Shown: positions 14,258 through 21,767 of the stretch, one piece after another | Position numbering within the stretch: position 1 is the first letter of the stretch | Layout of the letters: each line of letters starts with the position of its first letter | From: a virus | Virus record (IMG/VR): IMGVR_UViG_3300025030_000158 | Location: 1-49,153 of that record | Length of the DNA stretch: 49,153 bases | Reading direction: 5' to 3' (one strand) | The notes under the pieces: generated by a model | Seen by the model: only the letters and a program-made list of their open reading frames with translations | Told to the model about the DNA's origin: nothing | The model's database searches: none | Program-made: the position numbers and the translations under genes

Positions 14258-14607
14258 AACTGCCACCCAGGCCAGAAGAAGACGAACAGCGCGCCGTCGC
14301 CCAATACCTCGATATGCGCCGCGACCTGCTATGGTGTCATGTCGGAAATGGCGGCATGCGCAACAAAGCCGAGGGGGGAAAGCTCAAGGCGCAAGGCGTA
14401 AAGGCCGGTGTGCCGGATATCCTGATTTTCACGCCGACCAACAACGGCTATGTGGGCGCCGCTATTGAGTTGAAACGTAGGGACGGCGGCAAGCTGCAAG
14501 AATCTCAAATCAAGTGGCTCGCGCGGCTTGAGGTTTGCGGATGGGATACACACGTATGCCACGGATCGGACCAGGCGGTAGAGGTTTTGAAACGATTGTA
14601 TGGGTGA
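14254..14607 (+). CDS. VRR-NUC domain nuclease
   Basis: A stand-alone 117-residue VRR-NUC protein of the PD-(D/E)xK superfamily. The signature is complete: EDEQRAVAQYL at the N-terminus, HVGNGGMRNKAEGGKLKAQG, GVPDILIF (metal-binding Asp), then AIELKRRDGG with the ExK pair, and the QxxWLxRLxxxGW helix. It is expected to cut branched or flapped DNA structures such as recombination intermediates. It fits with the HNH and NinB genes as part of a phage recombination and replication set. Length is normal for phage members. Confidence 0.88.
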   Translation: MKLPPRPEEDEQRAVAQYLDMRRDLLWCHVGNGGMRNKAEGGKLKAQGVKAGVPDILIFTPTNNGYVGAAIELKRRDGGKLQESQIKWLARLEVCGWDTHVCHGSDQAVEVLKRLYG

Positions 14608-14621
14608 AAGGGGGAAGCGCA

Positions 14622-15173
14622 ATGAAAGAAAGGCCTATTTTGTTCAGCGGGCAAATGATCAAAGCGATACTCGGAGGGAGAAAGACACAGACGCGCCGGG
14701 TGATGAAGCCGCAGCCAGAATGGGTAACACCGGACGGCGTTATGAATTGGAATAAAAGCTGCGCGATGGTTTCGGCCCATAAATGCCCATACGGGTTTCC
14801 AGGGTGCCATGTTTGGGTGCGAGAGAAGCACGCTCGGTACGAGCACGGCGGCATTTGCACCCCACATTATCTAGCAGACGGACAAATGCCAACTATCGAC
14901 GATCGGCACGATGCGGGACTTCTCAAGGTTTATCCGTCAATACACATGCCGCGATGGGCAAGCCGCATCACGCTGGAAGTTACAGGCGTTCGCGTTGAGC
15001 GACTACAAGACATCGGCCAGGGGTCGGCATGCGCCGAAGGATGCCCCCCGCTCAACGAGCCGATAGAGTGGTTTCATGGTCTTTGGGATACGATCAACGG
15101 GAAGTCATATCCATGGGAAAGTAACCCTTATGTTTGGGTAATCGAATTTAAGAGAATCGAGGTATCCAAATGA
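14622..15173 (+). CDS. ASCH/PUA-like phage protein, 183 aa
   Basis: ATG 14622 has AAAGGGGGAAG upstream and starts the conserved part, so the longer frame from 14535 is rejected. The opening RPILFSGQMIKAILGGRKTQ followed by TRR, the CPYG and VWVREKHA blocks, and the middle IHMPRWASRITLEVTGVR are hallmarks of a phage family with an ASCH-like fold, often listed as a morphogenetic or hypothetical protein. ASCH domains bind or modify RNA, so an RNA-related role is possible. The next gene starts in an ATGA overlap. Confidence 0.75.
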   Translation: MKERPILFSGQMIKAILGGRKTQTRRVMKPQPEWVTPDGVMNWNKSCAMVSAHKCPYGFPGCHVWVREKHARYEHGGICTPHYLADGQMPTIDDRHDAGLLKVYPSIHMPRWASRITLEVTGVRVERLQDIGQGSACAEGCPPLNEPIEWFHGLWDTINGKSYPWESNPYVWVIEFKRIEVSK

Positions 15174-15463
15174 AAACCGTACTCACGATCATAGCCATTG
15201 CCTTTATGTTTTCGGGCCAAGCGATAGCTGGTGACGGCCTTGAAGGTATCGCGGCTTCATCTTTCACCAAGGAGCAGATTGAGGAGCTTCTTGTGAAAGC
15301 CGGTAGTGCGACAACCTTCACAACCTGCTACCAGGTTTTCGCGCCAAAGGACGATATCACGGTCCACGAACTTGCGCTGTGCCTTTCGGTGCTTCTAGAC
15401 CGGCAAAGTGTTGATCTGCTTCCAAAAAAAGCCGCACGCCACTTCCGCGAGGTATGCCAATGA
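15170..15463 (+). CDS. Periplasmic or secreted small protein with Sec signal, 97 aa
   Basis: Starts in an ATGA overlap. Residues 1-20 form a signal peptide (MKTVLTIIAIAFMF, cleavage after AIA). The mature protein has three Cys, at 53, 71 and 96, and is helical. It is the third exported small protein in the window, after those at 4293 and 4627. Function unknown. Confidence 0.6.
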   Translation: MKTVLTIIAIAFMFSGQAIAGDGLEGIAASSFTKEQIEELLVKAGSATTFTTCYQVFAPKDDITVHELALCLSVLLDRQSVDLLPKKAARHFREVCQ

Positions 15464-16587
15464 CCACCGAAACCGCCATAGAAGCCATGCTCAACAGTGA
15501 TTCCTTCTTTACCTGCCAACTCAAGGGCGTCCGCATGGAAAAAGCAGCCTGCGTCATCCGGCGCCGCAATGCACTCACCGGATGGATAGCCGGCAGCAGC
15601 GCATCGTCCAACAAGCCGGGCGCCCAAGATACCGGCTGCCGGGATTGTGAGCAGGGAAAACAGATCGCCAAAGAGGTATCCCCCGGGCAGGTCAAGGCCT
15701 ACCAGATGCGCGTGGGAGGGTCCAGGAAATGGGACAAGAAGGCCATGGCAAAGCCCGGGCAGATCACGGAACCATTGCCTGAACCGGCCGGGAAGGTGTG
15801 CAGCCGCAAAGAGTGCAAGCACGAAGGCCGGCCCCAGGCCGCCGACAACTTCCACAAGGGCAGCCGTGCGGATGGCCTGTGCGGCTATTGCAAGGACTGC
15901 CAGCGCGACCTGGCCGAAGAACGCAAAAAGAAACTCGCTGACCTGAAAGCGGATTTGCGCGAACGACTGGACCGGGCGGCCGGAGTTACCCAGGAGCAGC
16001 TCGCCGAGAAACAGGATGATCCAAGCGCGATACCCGCGAAGATATGCCCGGAACCGAATTGCGTATACGGTAGGTCACCACAACCACTCGACAATTTTTA
16101 CAACAACAAGAACACAACCGATGGCAAAGCCTATTTTTGCAAGGCCTGCATGATCCGAAAGCAAAAAGTCTATGACCAGAAGCGGAGGGACCTGCTGGCT
16201 ATCGCCGTCAAGTCGTACCCTGTCAACGCCATCGAGAAACCACCACAGGAGGGGAAAGCGAAAACCATGGAACAAAAACAGGAAATCACCGAAAAGATTT
16301 GCAGGAGCGACCGCTGCGCCCACGCGGGAGAAGCGCAGCCTATCGAAAACTTTATGCGATCCAAGATGAGCCCAGACGGGTATATGCACCTGTGCAAAGT
16401 GTGTTACCGGATACAGGCCGTTGATCGGGTGGGGCTAAAGGCGCGTTCAGGGAAGTCCCTGGAGTTGCGGTTCGATGATTATCCAGAACTTATGACCGAA
16501 CTTGCGAAGCAGGCCAAGTCTGAGTTTCGAACGGTTCAGGCGCAGGCTATGATGATTTTACAGCGGGCTTTGGGGCCGCAGGGATAG
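15460..16587 (+). CDS. Three-zinc-module protein with ribbon-helix-helix C-terminus, 375 aa
   Basis: I use ATG 15460 (GAGG seven bases upstream, ATGA overlap with the previous stop). The protein has an N-terminal Cys domain (C19, C31, C60, C63). Then come three copies of a module with CxxxxC, QPxxNF and CxxC: C114/C119 to C144/C147, C196/C201 to C227/C230, and C281/C286 to C312/C315. Charged helical linkers separate them. The last 45 residues (from SLELRFDDYPELMTEL) look like an Arc-type ribbon-helix-helix DNA-binding domain. I do not know a characterised protein with this layout. Zinc modules plus RHH suggest a DNA-binding regulator or nucleoid-like protein. It lies near the end of the early genes, where a late regulator would fit. 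Confidence 0.75.
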   Translation: MTTETAIEAMLNSDSFFTCQLKGVRMEKAACVIRRRNALTGWIAGSSASSNKPGAQDTGCRDCEQGKQIAKEVSPGQVKAYQMRVGGSRKWDKKAMAKPGQITEPLPEPAGKVCSRKECKHEGRPQAADNFHKGSRADGLCGYCKDCQRDLAEERKKKLADLKADLRERLDRAAGVTQEQLAEKQDDPSAIPAKICPEPNCVYGRSPQPLDNFYNNKNTTDGKAYFCKACMIRKQKVYDQKRRDLLAIAVKSYPVNAIEKPPQEGKAKTMEQKQEITEKICRSDRCAHAGEAQPIENFMRSKMSPDGYMHLCKVCYRIQAVDRVGLKARSGKSLELRFDDYPELMTELAKQAKSEFRTVQAQAMMILQRALGPQG

Positions 16588-16614
16588 GGGCTACAGCCCC
16601 AATGGGAGGGGAGA

Positions 16615-17043
16615 ATGGGGATCTTAAATTACACGACACAGATAAAGACCGAAAAAACAGCGTCCGAGATCCAACGCAAATTGGCCGATGCAAAGGCCCA
16701 AGCTGTTCTGTGCGAGTACGATGCAAACGGCGTTATGTGCGCCATGTCGTTTAGGATAATGACTCCGCAAGGCCCTATATCGTTTCGCCTTCCGGCTAAC
16801 ATAGATGGGGTTTATCGAGCCATCTGTAACGATCGAAACATCACCAAGGGATTGAAAACCAGGGACCAGGCCGCCAGGGTTGCGTGGCGCATCCTGAAAG
16901 ATTGGGTCGAGGCTCAACTTGCAATTGTTGAGGCTGAAATGGCCGACATCAAAGAGGTTTTTCTTCCTTACGCTCAGAACAACGCCGGGAAAACACTGTA
17001 CGAGCTGATAAGCGATGGCGGCTTTAAACAGCTTACCCCTTAA
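16615..17043 (+). CDS. Conserved phage protein, 142 aa
   Basis: GGGAGGGGAG precedes ATG 16615. The opening MGILNYTTQI, then FRIMTPQGPISFRLPANIDGV and the block RVAWRILKDWVEAQLA with IKEVFLPYA, mark a family I know from many phages of proteobacteria, usually in the early or replication region. No function is established to my knowledge. It is the last rightward gene before the terminator at 17111-17151. Confidence 0.75.
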   Translation: MGILNYTTQIKTEKTASEIQRKLADAKAQAVLCEYDANGVMCAMSFRIMTPQGPISFRLPANIDGVYRAICNDRNITKGLKTRDQAARVAWRILKDWVEAQLAIVEAEMADIKEVFLPYAQNNAGKTLYELISDGGFKQLTP

Positions 17044-17110
17044 CGGTCCGCAATGACCAGGAGAAAGGAGGCCCAACCATGCGCGTCTAACCGAAACACC
17101 ATAGGACAAA

Positions 17111-17151
17111 TACAAAGCCCCACCGCGCTATCGGTGGGGCGTTTCGTTTTT
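17111..17151. terminator. Bidirectional intrinsic terminator between convergent operons
   Basis: GCCCCACCG (17117-17125) and CGGTGGGGC (17132-17140) form a perfect nine-pair stem with a six-base loop. GTTTCGTTTTT follows on the rightward side, and CTTTGTATTTG on the leftward side. It sits exactly where the rightward early genes meet the leftward operon. Confidence 0.9.
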
Positions 17152-17163
17152 CAGGGGTGCGGT

Positions 17164-17538
17164 CTAAGCGTACCACTTCTTGACATCATAATATCGGGCA
17201 ACAACCTCATTGTAACCGAGTTTACGAAGCAATTCACAAAGAAGGTCGTCGGCATCGCCGTGGGCTACTTCGGTGTCTCCGTTATCAACGCACCCCTGCA
17301 TTTTTTGGACATATTCGTCTTGCAGTTGTTTTTTCATGCCTTCCTCCTTCATCCTTCCATCCTTCCGTTCCAGCATCGCGGCCACATCATCGACATGGAT
17401 CATCCAAGACGATCCGATCTTGATGGCCTGAACCTTTTCAGAGTTGATCATCTGCCGGATTCTCGCGTCGGAGATACCGGCTTGTTTTGCGGCCTGCATT
17501 GTTGAGAGATAGTCTTCCAGAGGGTTTTTGAGGGTCAT
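17164..17538 (-). CDS. MerR/excisionase-type helix-turn-helix protein, 124 aa
   Basis: Leftward gene; ATG at 17538 behind GAGGGGGATG and in an ATGA overlap with the gene before it. Residues 10-55 form the domain STMQAAKQAGISDARIRQMI followed by a basic strand and SWMIHVDDVAAML, the pattern of excisionase/MerR-like (HTH_17) DNA-binding domains. A charged linker and a helical C-terminal domain follow (RKLGYNEVVARYYD). It is the only clear DNA-binding gene of this leftward operon and could be a repressor, an antirepressor or an excisionase. No integrase is visible, which favours a transcription role. Confidence 0.75.
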   Translation of the reverse strand: MTLKNPLEDYLSTMQAAKQAGISDARIRQMINSEKVQAIKIGSSWMIHVDDVAAMLERKDGRMKEEGMKKQLQDEYVQKMQGCVDNGDTEVAHGDADDLLCELLRKLGYNEVVARYYDVKKWYA

Positions 17539-17666
17539 ATCATCCCCCTCATCCGGCATCCGTCGCAAGATCCACGGTTGCAGTCGAAACACTGCGCCGG
17601 CCCGGTGTAATCGGATATTACGTGCCTTCTCCACCATGCGCGGATAAGTTCGGATATTCTGGCCAT
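17535..17666 (-). CDS. Small Cys-rich protein, 43 aa
   Basis: Leftward; AAGGAGG five bases before ATG (17666). The 43 residues end in C26xxC29 and C34xxC37, a zinc knuckle, after a basic amphipathic helix (ELIRAWWRRHVISD). The stop overlaps the start of the helix-turn-helix gene, so the two are probably made together. Confidence 0.6.
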   Translation of the reverse strand: MARISELIRAWWRRHVISDYTGPAQCFDCNRGSCDGCRMRGMI

Positions 17667-17716
17667 AGAATCCTCCTTGTCTGGCCCGGCTGCCCGGGCC
17701 TTGGGGTTAAAGAATC

Positions 17717-17989
17717 TCAAACATGTAGCGGCAAATGCCGATAGTTTCCGTCCAGGATGTCTTGTAGGTTGTCCTGGTCGTCGTTCACCATCTCGCCACC
17801 GTTGAACATTTGACGGATGACATCCATTGTTTTAGCGTTTGTAACGGTTGTTTTGCGGAAGTCCAACGATCCTGAGTTGTTTACCCACCTCACAAAAGGC
17901 GCGGTGATGGTTATCTTGCCGCCGTAGTCGCGCATGGTGTACTCTGTGTCATAGATTCCGGTCGTTACGTCGATTGTCTGCTTTTTCAT
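17717..17989 (-). CDS. Hypothetical protein of the leftward operon, 90 aa
   Basis: AAAGGA precedes the ATG at 17989. The product has a beta-rich first half (TIDVTTGIYDTEYTM, GGKITITAPFVRW) and an acidic second half. No family is recognised. It is the second gene of the leftward operon. Confidence 0.6.
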   Translation of the reverse strand: MKKQTIDVTTGIYDTEYTMRDYGGKITITAPFVRWVNNSGSLDFRKTTVTNAKTMDVIRQMFNGGEMVNDDQDNLQDILDGNYRHLPLHV

Positions 17990-18019
17990 CGGTCGTTCCT
18001 TTCTGGCCCGAGGGCCGGT

Positions 18020-18220
18020 TTAATCCACATATTTTTCGAGACGGTCCTGAACACCACCGAACAGATTGCTCCATGTGGAATCAGCGTAAAAATCCCACGA
18101 TCCATCCGGTTGGTATTTTCTGATTGCCGCGATGCGCTGATCCCTGGTCATGGCGTCCCACTTTTGGGCCGGTTGAGCCTTACCGAAAAAGGACTCTGAA
18201 TCTAAGCGATTGATCGACAT
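18020..18220 (-). CDS. Hypothetical protein, first gene of the leftward operon, 66 aa
   Basis: The ATG at 18220 follows GGGGGAGG and is preferred over an upstream ATG at 18289 that lies in the promoter. The product has aromatic patches (WDFYADSTWSNLF) and charged helices. Its position just after the leftward promoter suggests early or regulated expression. Unknown family. Confidence 0.6.
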   Translation of the reverse strand: MSINRLDSESFFGKAQPAQKWDAMTRDQRIAAIRKYQPDGSWDFYADSTWSNLFGGVQDRLEKYVD

Positions 18221-18253
18221 TGTTGCGCCTCCCCCTGTTTGATTGTTAGCCGC

Positions 18254-18282
18254 AATATACTTACGCCGCAATAAGATTGCAA
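18254..18282 (-). promoter_or_regulatory. Leftward promoter candidate
   Basis: Read leftward: TTGCAA (18282-18277), 17-base spacer, TATATT (18259-18254), four and five of six matches to consensus. It lies 34 bases ahead of the first leftward start, as expected. Confidence 0.55.
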
Positions 18283-18333
18283 GGGTCAAGACTGATAGTT
18301 TTCACCTACCATAGCAAAAACACAGTAAACCAC

Positions 18334-18362
18334 TTGCATCCTAAACAATATCTTGATATAGA
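18334..18362 (+). promoter_or_regulatory. Rightward promoter candidate for the packaging and late genes
   Basis: TTGCAT (18334-18339), 17-base spacer, TATAGA (18357-18362). Its -35 resembles that of the leftward promoter (TTGCAA), and it lies about 50 bases from it, back to back. It is placed to start the transcript running into the terminase genes. Confidence 0.45.
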
Positions 18363-18390
18363 GTTCATCAGCGCACACTCCTTTCCCTCC

Positions 18391-18422
18391 GGTCCAGCCC
18401 CTATTCTCCCGGGGGCTGGACC
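18391..18422 (+). promoter_or_regulatory. Strong hairpin in the late leader
   Basis: GGTCCAGCCCC (18391-18401) and GGGGCTGGACC (18412-18422) pair over all 11 positions with a 10-base loop. It lies about 30 bases after the rightward promoter and has no T-run. A candidate attenuator, antiterminator site or mRNA-stabilising 5' hairpin. Confidence 0.55.
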
Positions 18423-18477
18423 ACTCCCATTGTAAGCGAGGGAGCGGAGCAGTTTAAAACCAACCAGCGAGGCCCGC

Positions 18478-18699
18478 ATGTCAAAAGAGATCACGCTGTT
18501 CCTTCCAGGCGCACCGAACGAACCCATCCAGACCATCCACGGCGAAATGCCCTACCGCGACTGGCTGCACAAAGAGGCCAAACGGATCAATCGCGCACCG
18601 GGCCGAACGTGCCGCGTGATCGAGCGAACGGAAAACGACCGGATACGCTGCTGGGCCGTTGGAAATCAACACCCTGGTTGCGTGGTGGGGGCGAAATGA
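18478..18699 (+). CDS. Small hypothetical protein, 73 aa
   Basis: GCGAGG precedes ATG 18478. It is the first gene of the rightward late block. The sequence is basic in its centre (HKEAKRINRAPGRTCRV) and has two Cys. It ends in an ATGA overlap with the next gene. No family is recognised. Confidence 0.55.
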   Translation: MSKEITLFLPGAPNEPIQTIHGEMPYRDWLHKEAKRINRAPGRTCRVIERTENDRIRCWAVGNQHPGCVVGAK

Positions 18700-18908
18700 T
18701 CGAACCTATCCGAATGCGGCTCCCGAACGGAGCACTGATAAAGCCCTGCAACGAGTGTAAGCACAGCGAGTATGACGTTGGCCCAAACAAGCACTTCTGC
18801 ATGATAGCGCTCAATGTCGTTGATGAGACTCCAGCGGCTTGCTCAGATGCCCGCAGCAACCCCGCACTTTGTGGATTGGGCGGTACCCATTGGGAGCCGA
18901 AAGAATGA
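18696..18908 (+). CDS. Small Cys-rich protein, 70 aa
   Basis: Starts in an ATGA overlap. The pattern PCNECKHSE, FCM, CSDAR and CGLGGTHWEP gives five Cys, like short phage proteins that follow C..C....C....C..AR....CG..G..W.P. These probably bind one metal ion. Function unknown. Confidence 0.6.
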   Translation: MIEPIRMRLPNGALIKPCNECKHSEYDVGPNKHFCMIALNVVDETPAACSDARSNPALCGLGGTHWEPKE

Positions 18909-19159
18909 CCCCCACCAACCAAGAAAACCCACAGGAAGGGGGCCTCCGGCAGATGTCCCCGGGGCCTGTCGGAGGCCCCCGCTTTTATGAAACCCGCATG
19001 GTCAACCACTACTTTTGCATGAACGGCCCATACGAGGGATGCCTTGCCACCGTTGTAGGCAATCACAGTCAAGGGCGCGTTCTGCTTTGCGACCAGAAGG
19101 AAGGCAACGTCAAGGTCGCCTATGAACTGCTCGACGGTAGGCTATGGTGGGACGAATGA
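18905..19159 (+). CDS. Hypothetical protein, 84 aa
   Basis: ATG 18905 is in an ATGA overlap and has GGGAG upstream. A terminator-like hairpin (18938-18986) lies inside the first 28 codons; the natural-looking part starts near NHYFCMNGPYEGCL and looks like a small beta barrel. A later start at ATG 18998 has no binding site, so I keep 18905. The Pro/Gly-rich, low-complexity N-terminus encoded by the hairpin is odd. Confidence 0.5.
   Translation: MTPTNQENPQEGGLRQMSPGPVGGPRFYETRMVNHYFCMNGPYEGCLATVVGNHSQGRVLLCDQKEGNVKVAYELLDGRLWWDE
18938..18986 (+). terminator. Terminator-like hairpin inside a coding region
   Basis: GGGGGCCTCCG (18938-18948) and CGGAGGCCCCC (18970-18980) pair over 11 positions, then GCTTTT. 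The loop of 21 bases holds a further CCCCGGGG. The T-run is short, so termination would be partial. It lies early in the 84-residue gene and may trim transcription before the terminase genes. Confidence 0.5.
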
Positions 19160-19350
19160 CCGATACCAAGAAGCCAGCACCGGAGGCCCTGCTTATTGAC
19201 GATACCTGCACCGCCGCAGGTGTTTTGTTTGCGCCTGCCGGGAGTATACCGGAAATCATGTCTTTGTGGGAGAAGTGCGCCGCAGAGTGCATAGCTGCCC
19301 GGGGCGCAGAACTCATGGAGTATTGTCTGCCAGATGGCCGCACCGCTTAA
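19156..19350 (+). CDS. Small hypothetical protein, 64 aa
   Basis: Starts in an ATGA overlap and overlaps the terminase small subunit gene by 17 bases. It is helical, with four Cys (DTCTAAG, KCAAEC, EYC). No family is recognised; its place just ahead of the packaging genes is typical for small accessory genes. Confidence 0.55.
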   Translation: MTDTKKPAPEALLIDDTCTAAGVLFAPAGSIPEIMSLWEKCAAECIAARGAELMEYCLPDGRTA

Positions 19351-19933
19351 ATACGATTGGCCCACAATCAAAAACGAATACCGTTCAGGAACGTATTCGG
19401 ACGCAGAGTTATCCAGGCGTCATGGTTGCAGCCGAAGGGCAATCCAAAAGAGGATCGAAAAGGATGGTTGGACCCGCGATCTATCGTTGGCCGTTAAGCA
19501 GGCTTTTAACGCTAAGATGGTAGCAGGGGATGCAAAGGTAGCAAGCAAGGTAGCATCCGACAATGCAAAGGCCGACGAGTCAGAGGTCGATAGGGCCGCT
19601 GAAGTCCGGCTTGATGTTGTCATGCTCCACCGCTCAGACATCAAGGCCCTACGTGAAGAGGAACAGCGCCTGCTTGCCGAACTCGGAGACAGCCCGACCA
19701 AACTATGGGTAGGTCAGTACCAGGGCCAAGTAATCGAGCACAAGGTCGGAATTGCTGTCACCGAACGCGCATCGGCCCTGCAAGCCCTGGCCGCCGTTCA
19801 GCACAAGCGCATCCAGTTGGAGCGCCAAGCCTTCAACATAGACGACAAGAGCGGCAAGGCCGAAGACCCCATATCCGCGATTTTGGATGAGGTCGCAAGG
19901 CGAGCGGCGCCGTTGGTGAGCAGGGATGAGTAA
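19334..19933 (+). CDS. terS: Terminase small subunit
   Basis: A 199-residue protein immediately upstream of the large terminase gene (8-base overlap). The N-terminal 50 residues form a helix-turn-helix: WPTIKNEYRSGTYSDAELSRRHGCSRRAIQKRIEKDGW, of which the basic recognition segment is SRRAIQKRI. The rest is an Ala/Glu/Lys-rich oligomerisation region with DIKALREEEQRLLAEL and RASALQALAAVQHKR, typical of small terminase subunits that ring the packaging site on DNA. It would select the pac or cos site and load the large subunit. Confidence 0.85.
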   Translation: MAAPLKYDWPTIKNEYRSGTYSDAELSRRHGCSRRAIQKRIEKDGWTRDLSLAVKQAFNAKMVAGDAKVASKVASDNAKADESEVDRAAEVRLDVVMLHRSDIKALREEEQRLLAELGDSPTKLWVGQYQGQVIEHKVGIAVTERASALQALAAVQHKRIQLERQAFNIDDKSGKAEDPISAILDEVARRAAPLVSRDE

Positions 19934-21440
19934 GGTTCAGGTGATAGATAACCTGGCAGACCCGTTATGGCGGTTGAACAATCTTTACTGGATAGTTGAT
20001 AAAGAAGGCAAAAAGGTTCCATTCCGTTTAAACGGGGTTCAATCGAAGCTGTTTCAAGACTTGTGGTTTTTCAACCTGATTCTGAAAAGCAGGCAGCACG
20101 GCATGACGACGATGGTTGACATAATGGGATTAGATCAAGCCCTGTTTAATGACAACTTTTCGGTTGGAATATGCGCTCATACCAGAGAAGACGTTGAAAA
20201 GATTTTCCGCACCAAGGTAAAGTTCCCATACGACAACCTACCCGAAGGAATCAAATCAGCAAGACCAGCCAACACCGACACGGCCAAGATGATGGCATTT
20301 CCGAATGGATCGTCAATCGAAGTTGCAACCTCGTTGCGCTCTGGGACATATCAATACGTTCATGTGTCAGAGTTCGGCAAAATCTGCGCCAAGTATCCTG
20401 AGAAATCAAAAGAGATTGTAACCGGAACATTTGAAACCGTTCACCCTGGATCGTATTTGTTTGTTGAGTCAACAGCAGAAGGACGAGAGGGGTACTTTTT
20501 CAGGTATGTCCAAGAAGCCCAAAAAAGGCACGAGGTAAAACAAAAGCCGAACAAGCTGCAATTTAAAATGCATTTTTTCGCCTGGTATCAAGACCCCGGA
20601 AACCGCCTTGACGCTGATGTTTTCATAACTCCAGAATACGATAAATATTTCAAGAAGCTCGAAACCGAACACGGGATAGCCTTGGATCAATCCCAAAAGG
20701 CGTGGTATCAAACCAAGGCGGAAACCCTCGAAGATGATATAAAGCGAGAACACCCATCGACGGTCGATGAGGCTTTCGAGGCCGCCATTTCAGGTGCCTA
20801 CCTTGCCAAGCAAATGTCAAAACTCAGACTCGCCGGCAAAATCGGTGTTGTCCCTCATGATCCATCATTGCCTGTTAATACCGCGTGGGACTTTGGCCTC
20901 AACGACAGAATGTGCATCTGGCTTCACCAATACGGAGGCCTTCAGCATAGGGTAATAGGCTATATTACAGGGACGGATGACGACGTTTTATATTACTGGC
21001 GTGAGTTGAAGCGCAAGGATTATATATGGGGCGTTCACTACCTTCCGCACGACGCAAAAACAAGAAGGATCGGAACGGCTAAAACCGCAGACGAAGCTCC
21101 ACGCACAATCGAGGATATTCTAAAAGAATCCGGGATGCGGAACATTAGAGTGGTTCCCAAGGTAGAAGACAAGTGGACAGCCATTCAAGAGACGAAGCTG
21201 TTTCTCCCCATGTGTTACATTGACGCCAAAGAGTGCGCCGAAGGCATCAAAGGGTTGGATAACTTTCGGCGCGAGTGGGACGAAGCTATGGGTGATTGGA
21301 AAAACAAACCTCTTCATAATTGGGCCATGCACCCTTATGACGCCTTCGAAACATTGGCCAGGGGATTCAAAAAATACGGATGTTCGGTTGATCAGTTCAG
21401 GCAATCCGACATCATGCCAGACTACGAGGAGGCATACTAA
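19926..21440 (+). CDS. terL: Terminase large subunit
   Basis: A 504-residue packaging motor with the ATPase and nuclease parts both visible. The Walker A variant is KSRQHGMTT (54-62), with the RQ-x-G-x-T form of phage terminases. Walker B is YVHVSEFGK, where Ser148 stands in place of the usual Asp and Glu149 is the catalytic base. The coupling motif is ESTAEG (181-186). The nuclease begins with TAWDFGLND near residue 310 and continues through LPHDAKTRR to HPYDAFETLARG at the C-terminus, giving the three acidic residues of the RNase H fold. It cuts and pumps DNA into the prohead with the portal encoded downstream. Confidence 0.92.
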   Translation: MSKVQVIDNLADPLWRLNNLYWIVDKEGKKVPFRLNGVQSKLFQDLWFFNLILKSRQHGMTTMVDIMGLDQALFNDNFSVGICAHTREDVEKIFRTKVKFPYDNLPEGIKSARPANTDTAKMMAFPNGSSIEVATSLRSGTYQYVHVSEFGKICAKYPEKSKEIVTGTFETVHPGSYLFVESTAEGREGYFFRYVQEAQKRHEVKQKPNKLQFKMHFFAWYQDPGNRLDADVFITPEYDKYFKKLETEHGIALDQSQKAWYQTKAETLEDDIKREHPSTVDEAFEAAISGAYLAKQMSKLRLAGKIGVVPHDPSLPVNTAWDFGLNDRMCIWLHQYGGLQHRVIGYITGTDDDVLYYWRELKRKDYIWGVHYLPHDAKTRRIGTAKTADEAPRTIEDILKESGMRNIRVVPKVEDKWTAIQETKLFLPMCYIDAKECAEGIKGLDNFRREWDEAMGDWKNKPLHNWAMHPYDAFETLARGFKKYGCSVDQFRQSDIMPDYEEAY

Positions 21441-21625
21441 TGGCAACCGTAATTGACGCAAGAGCACTCGTTGATGCTATAGAGCGCAGCAGACCGAAAG
21501 AGCCATCAATCGCCTATGAGTTTTCCAATGGGCGAAAGTTTTATCATTCCGAAAACCCGTATGACGATTCGGAGGTGTCTGTGGGCAGCGTGTTCCCATA
21601 TACATTCCCGTTGGTATTTGAGTAG
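21440..21625 (+). CDS. Small hypothetical protein, 61 aa
   Basis: The ATG overlaps the terminase stop (TAATG), and the upstream GAGGAGG lies inside the terminase end. It is short and polar, with a beta-like C-terminal part (SVGSVFPYTFPLVF). Unknown family. Confidence 0.5.
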   Translation: MATVIDARALVDAIERSRPKEPSIAYEFSNGRKFYHSENPYDDSEVSVGSVFPYTFPLVFE

Positions 21626-21630
21626 CATAA

Positions 21631-21646
21631 ATCGCCAAGTGGCGAT
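21631..21646. promoter_or_regulatory. Palindrome downstream of the small gene
   Basis: ATCGCCA-AG-TGGCGAT is a 16-base palindrome with seven-base arms. It starts six bases after the stop codon in a 142-base gap that holds no other clear signal. Possible operator or weak hairpin. Confidence 0.3.
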
Positions 21647-21767
21647 ATAGTATGGCAAGAATGAGCAAAAACATTGTCATTGATTTTATTGGGTAAGTGA
21701 TCTGAAAACGCGGCTTGCAACAAAACGCGGCGGCTGGGTAGGAAATCGTCAAAAAGGAATATACACC

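Noticed and set aside
17164-17538. Excisionase of an integrated prophage
   Set aside because: No integrase, attachment site repeat or tRNA is visible in the window; the DNA-binding domain alone does not prove an excisionase role.
21651-21695. Very short open frame (14 codons) in the 142-base gap before the portal block
   Set aside because: No binding site and no coding character; the gap shows only the palindrome at 21631-21646.
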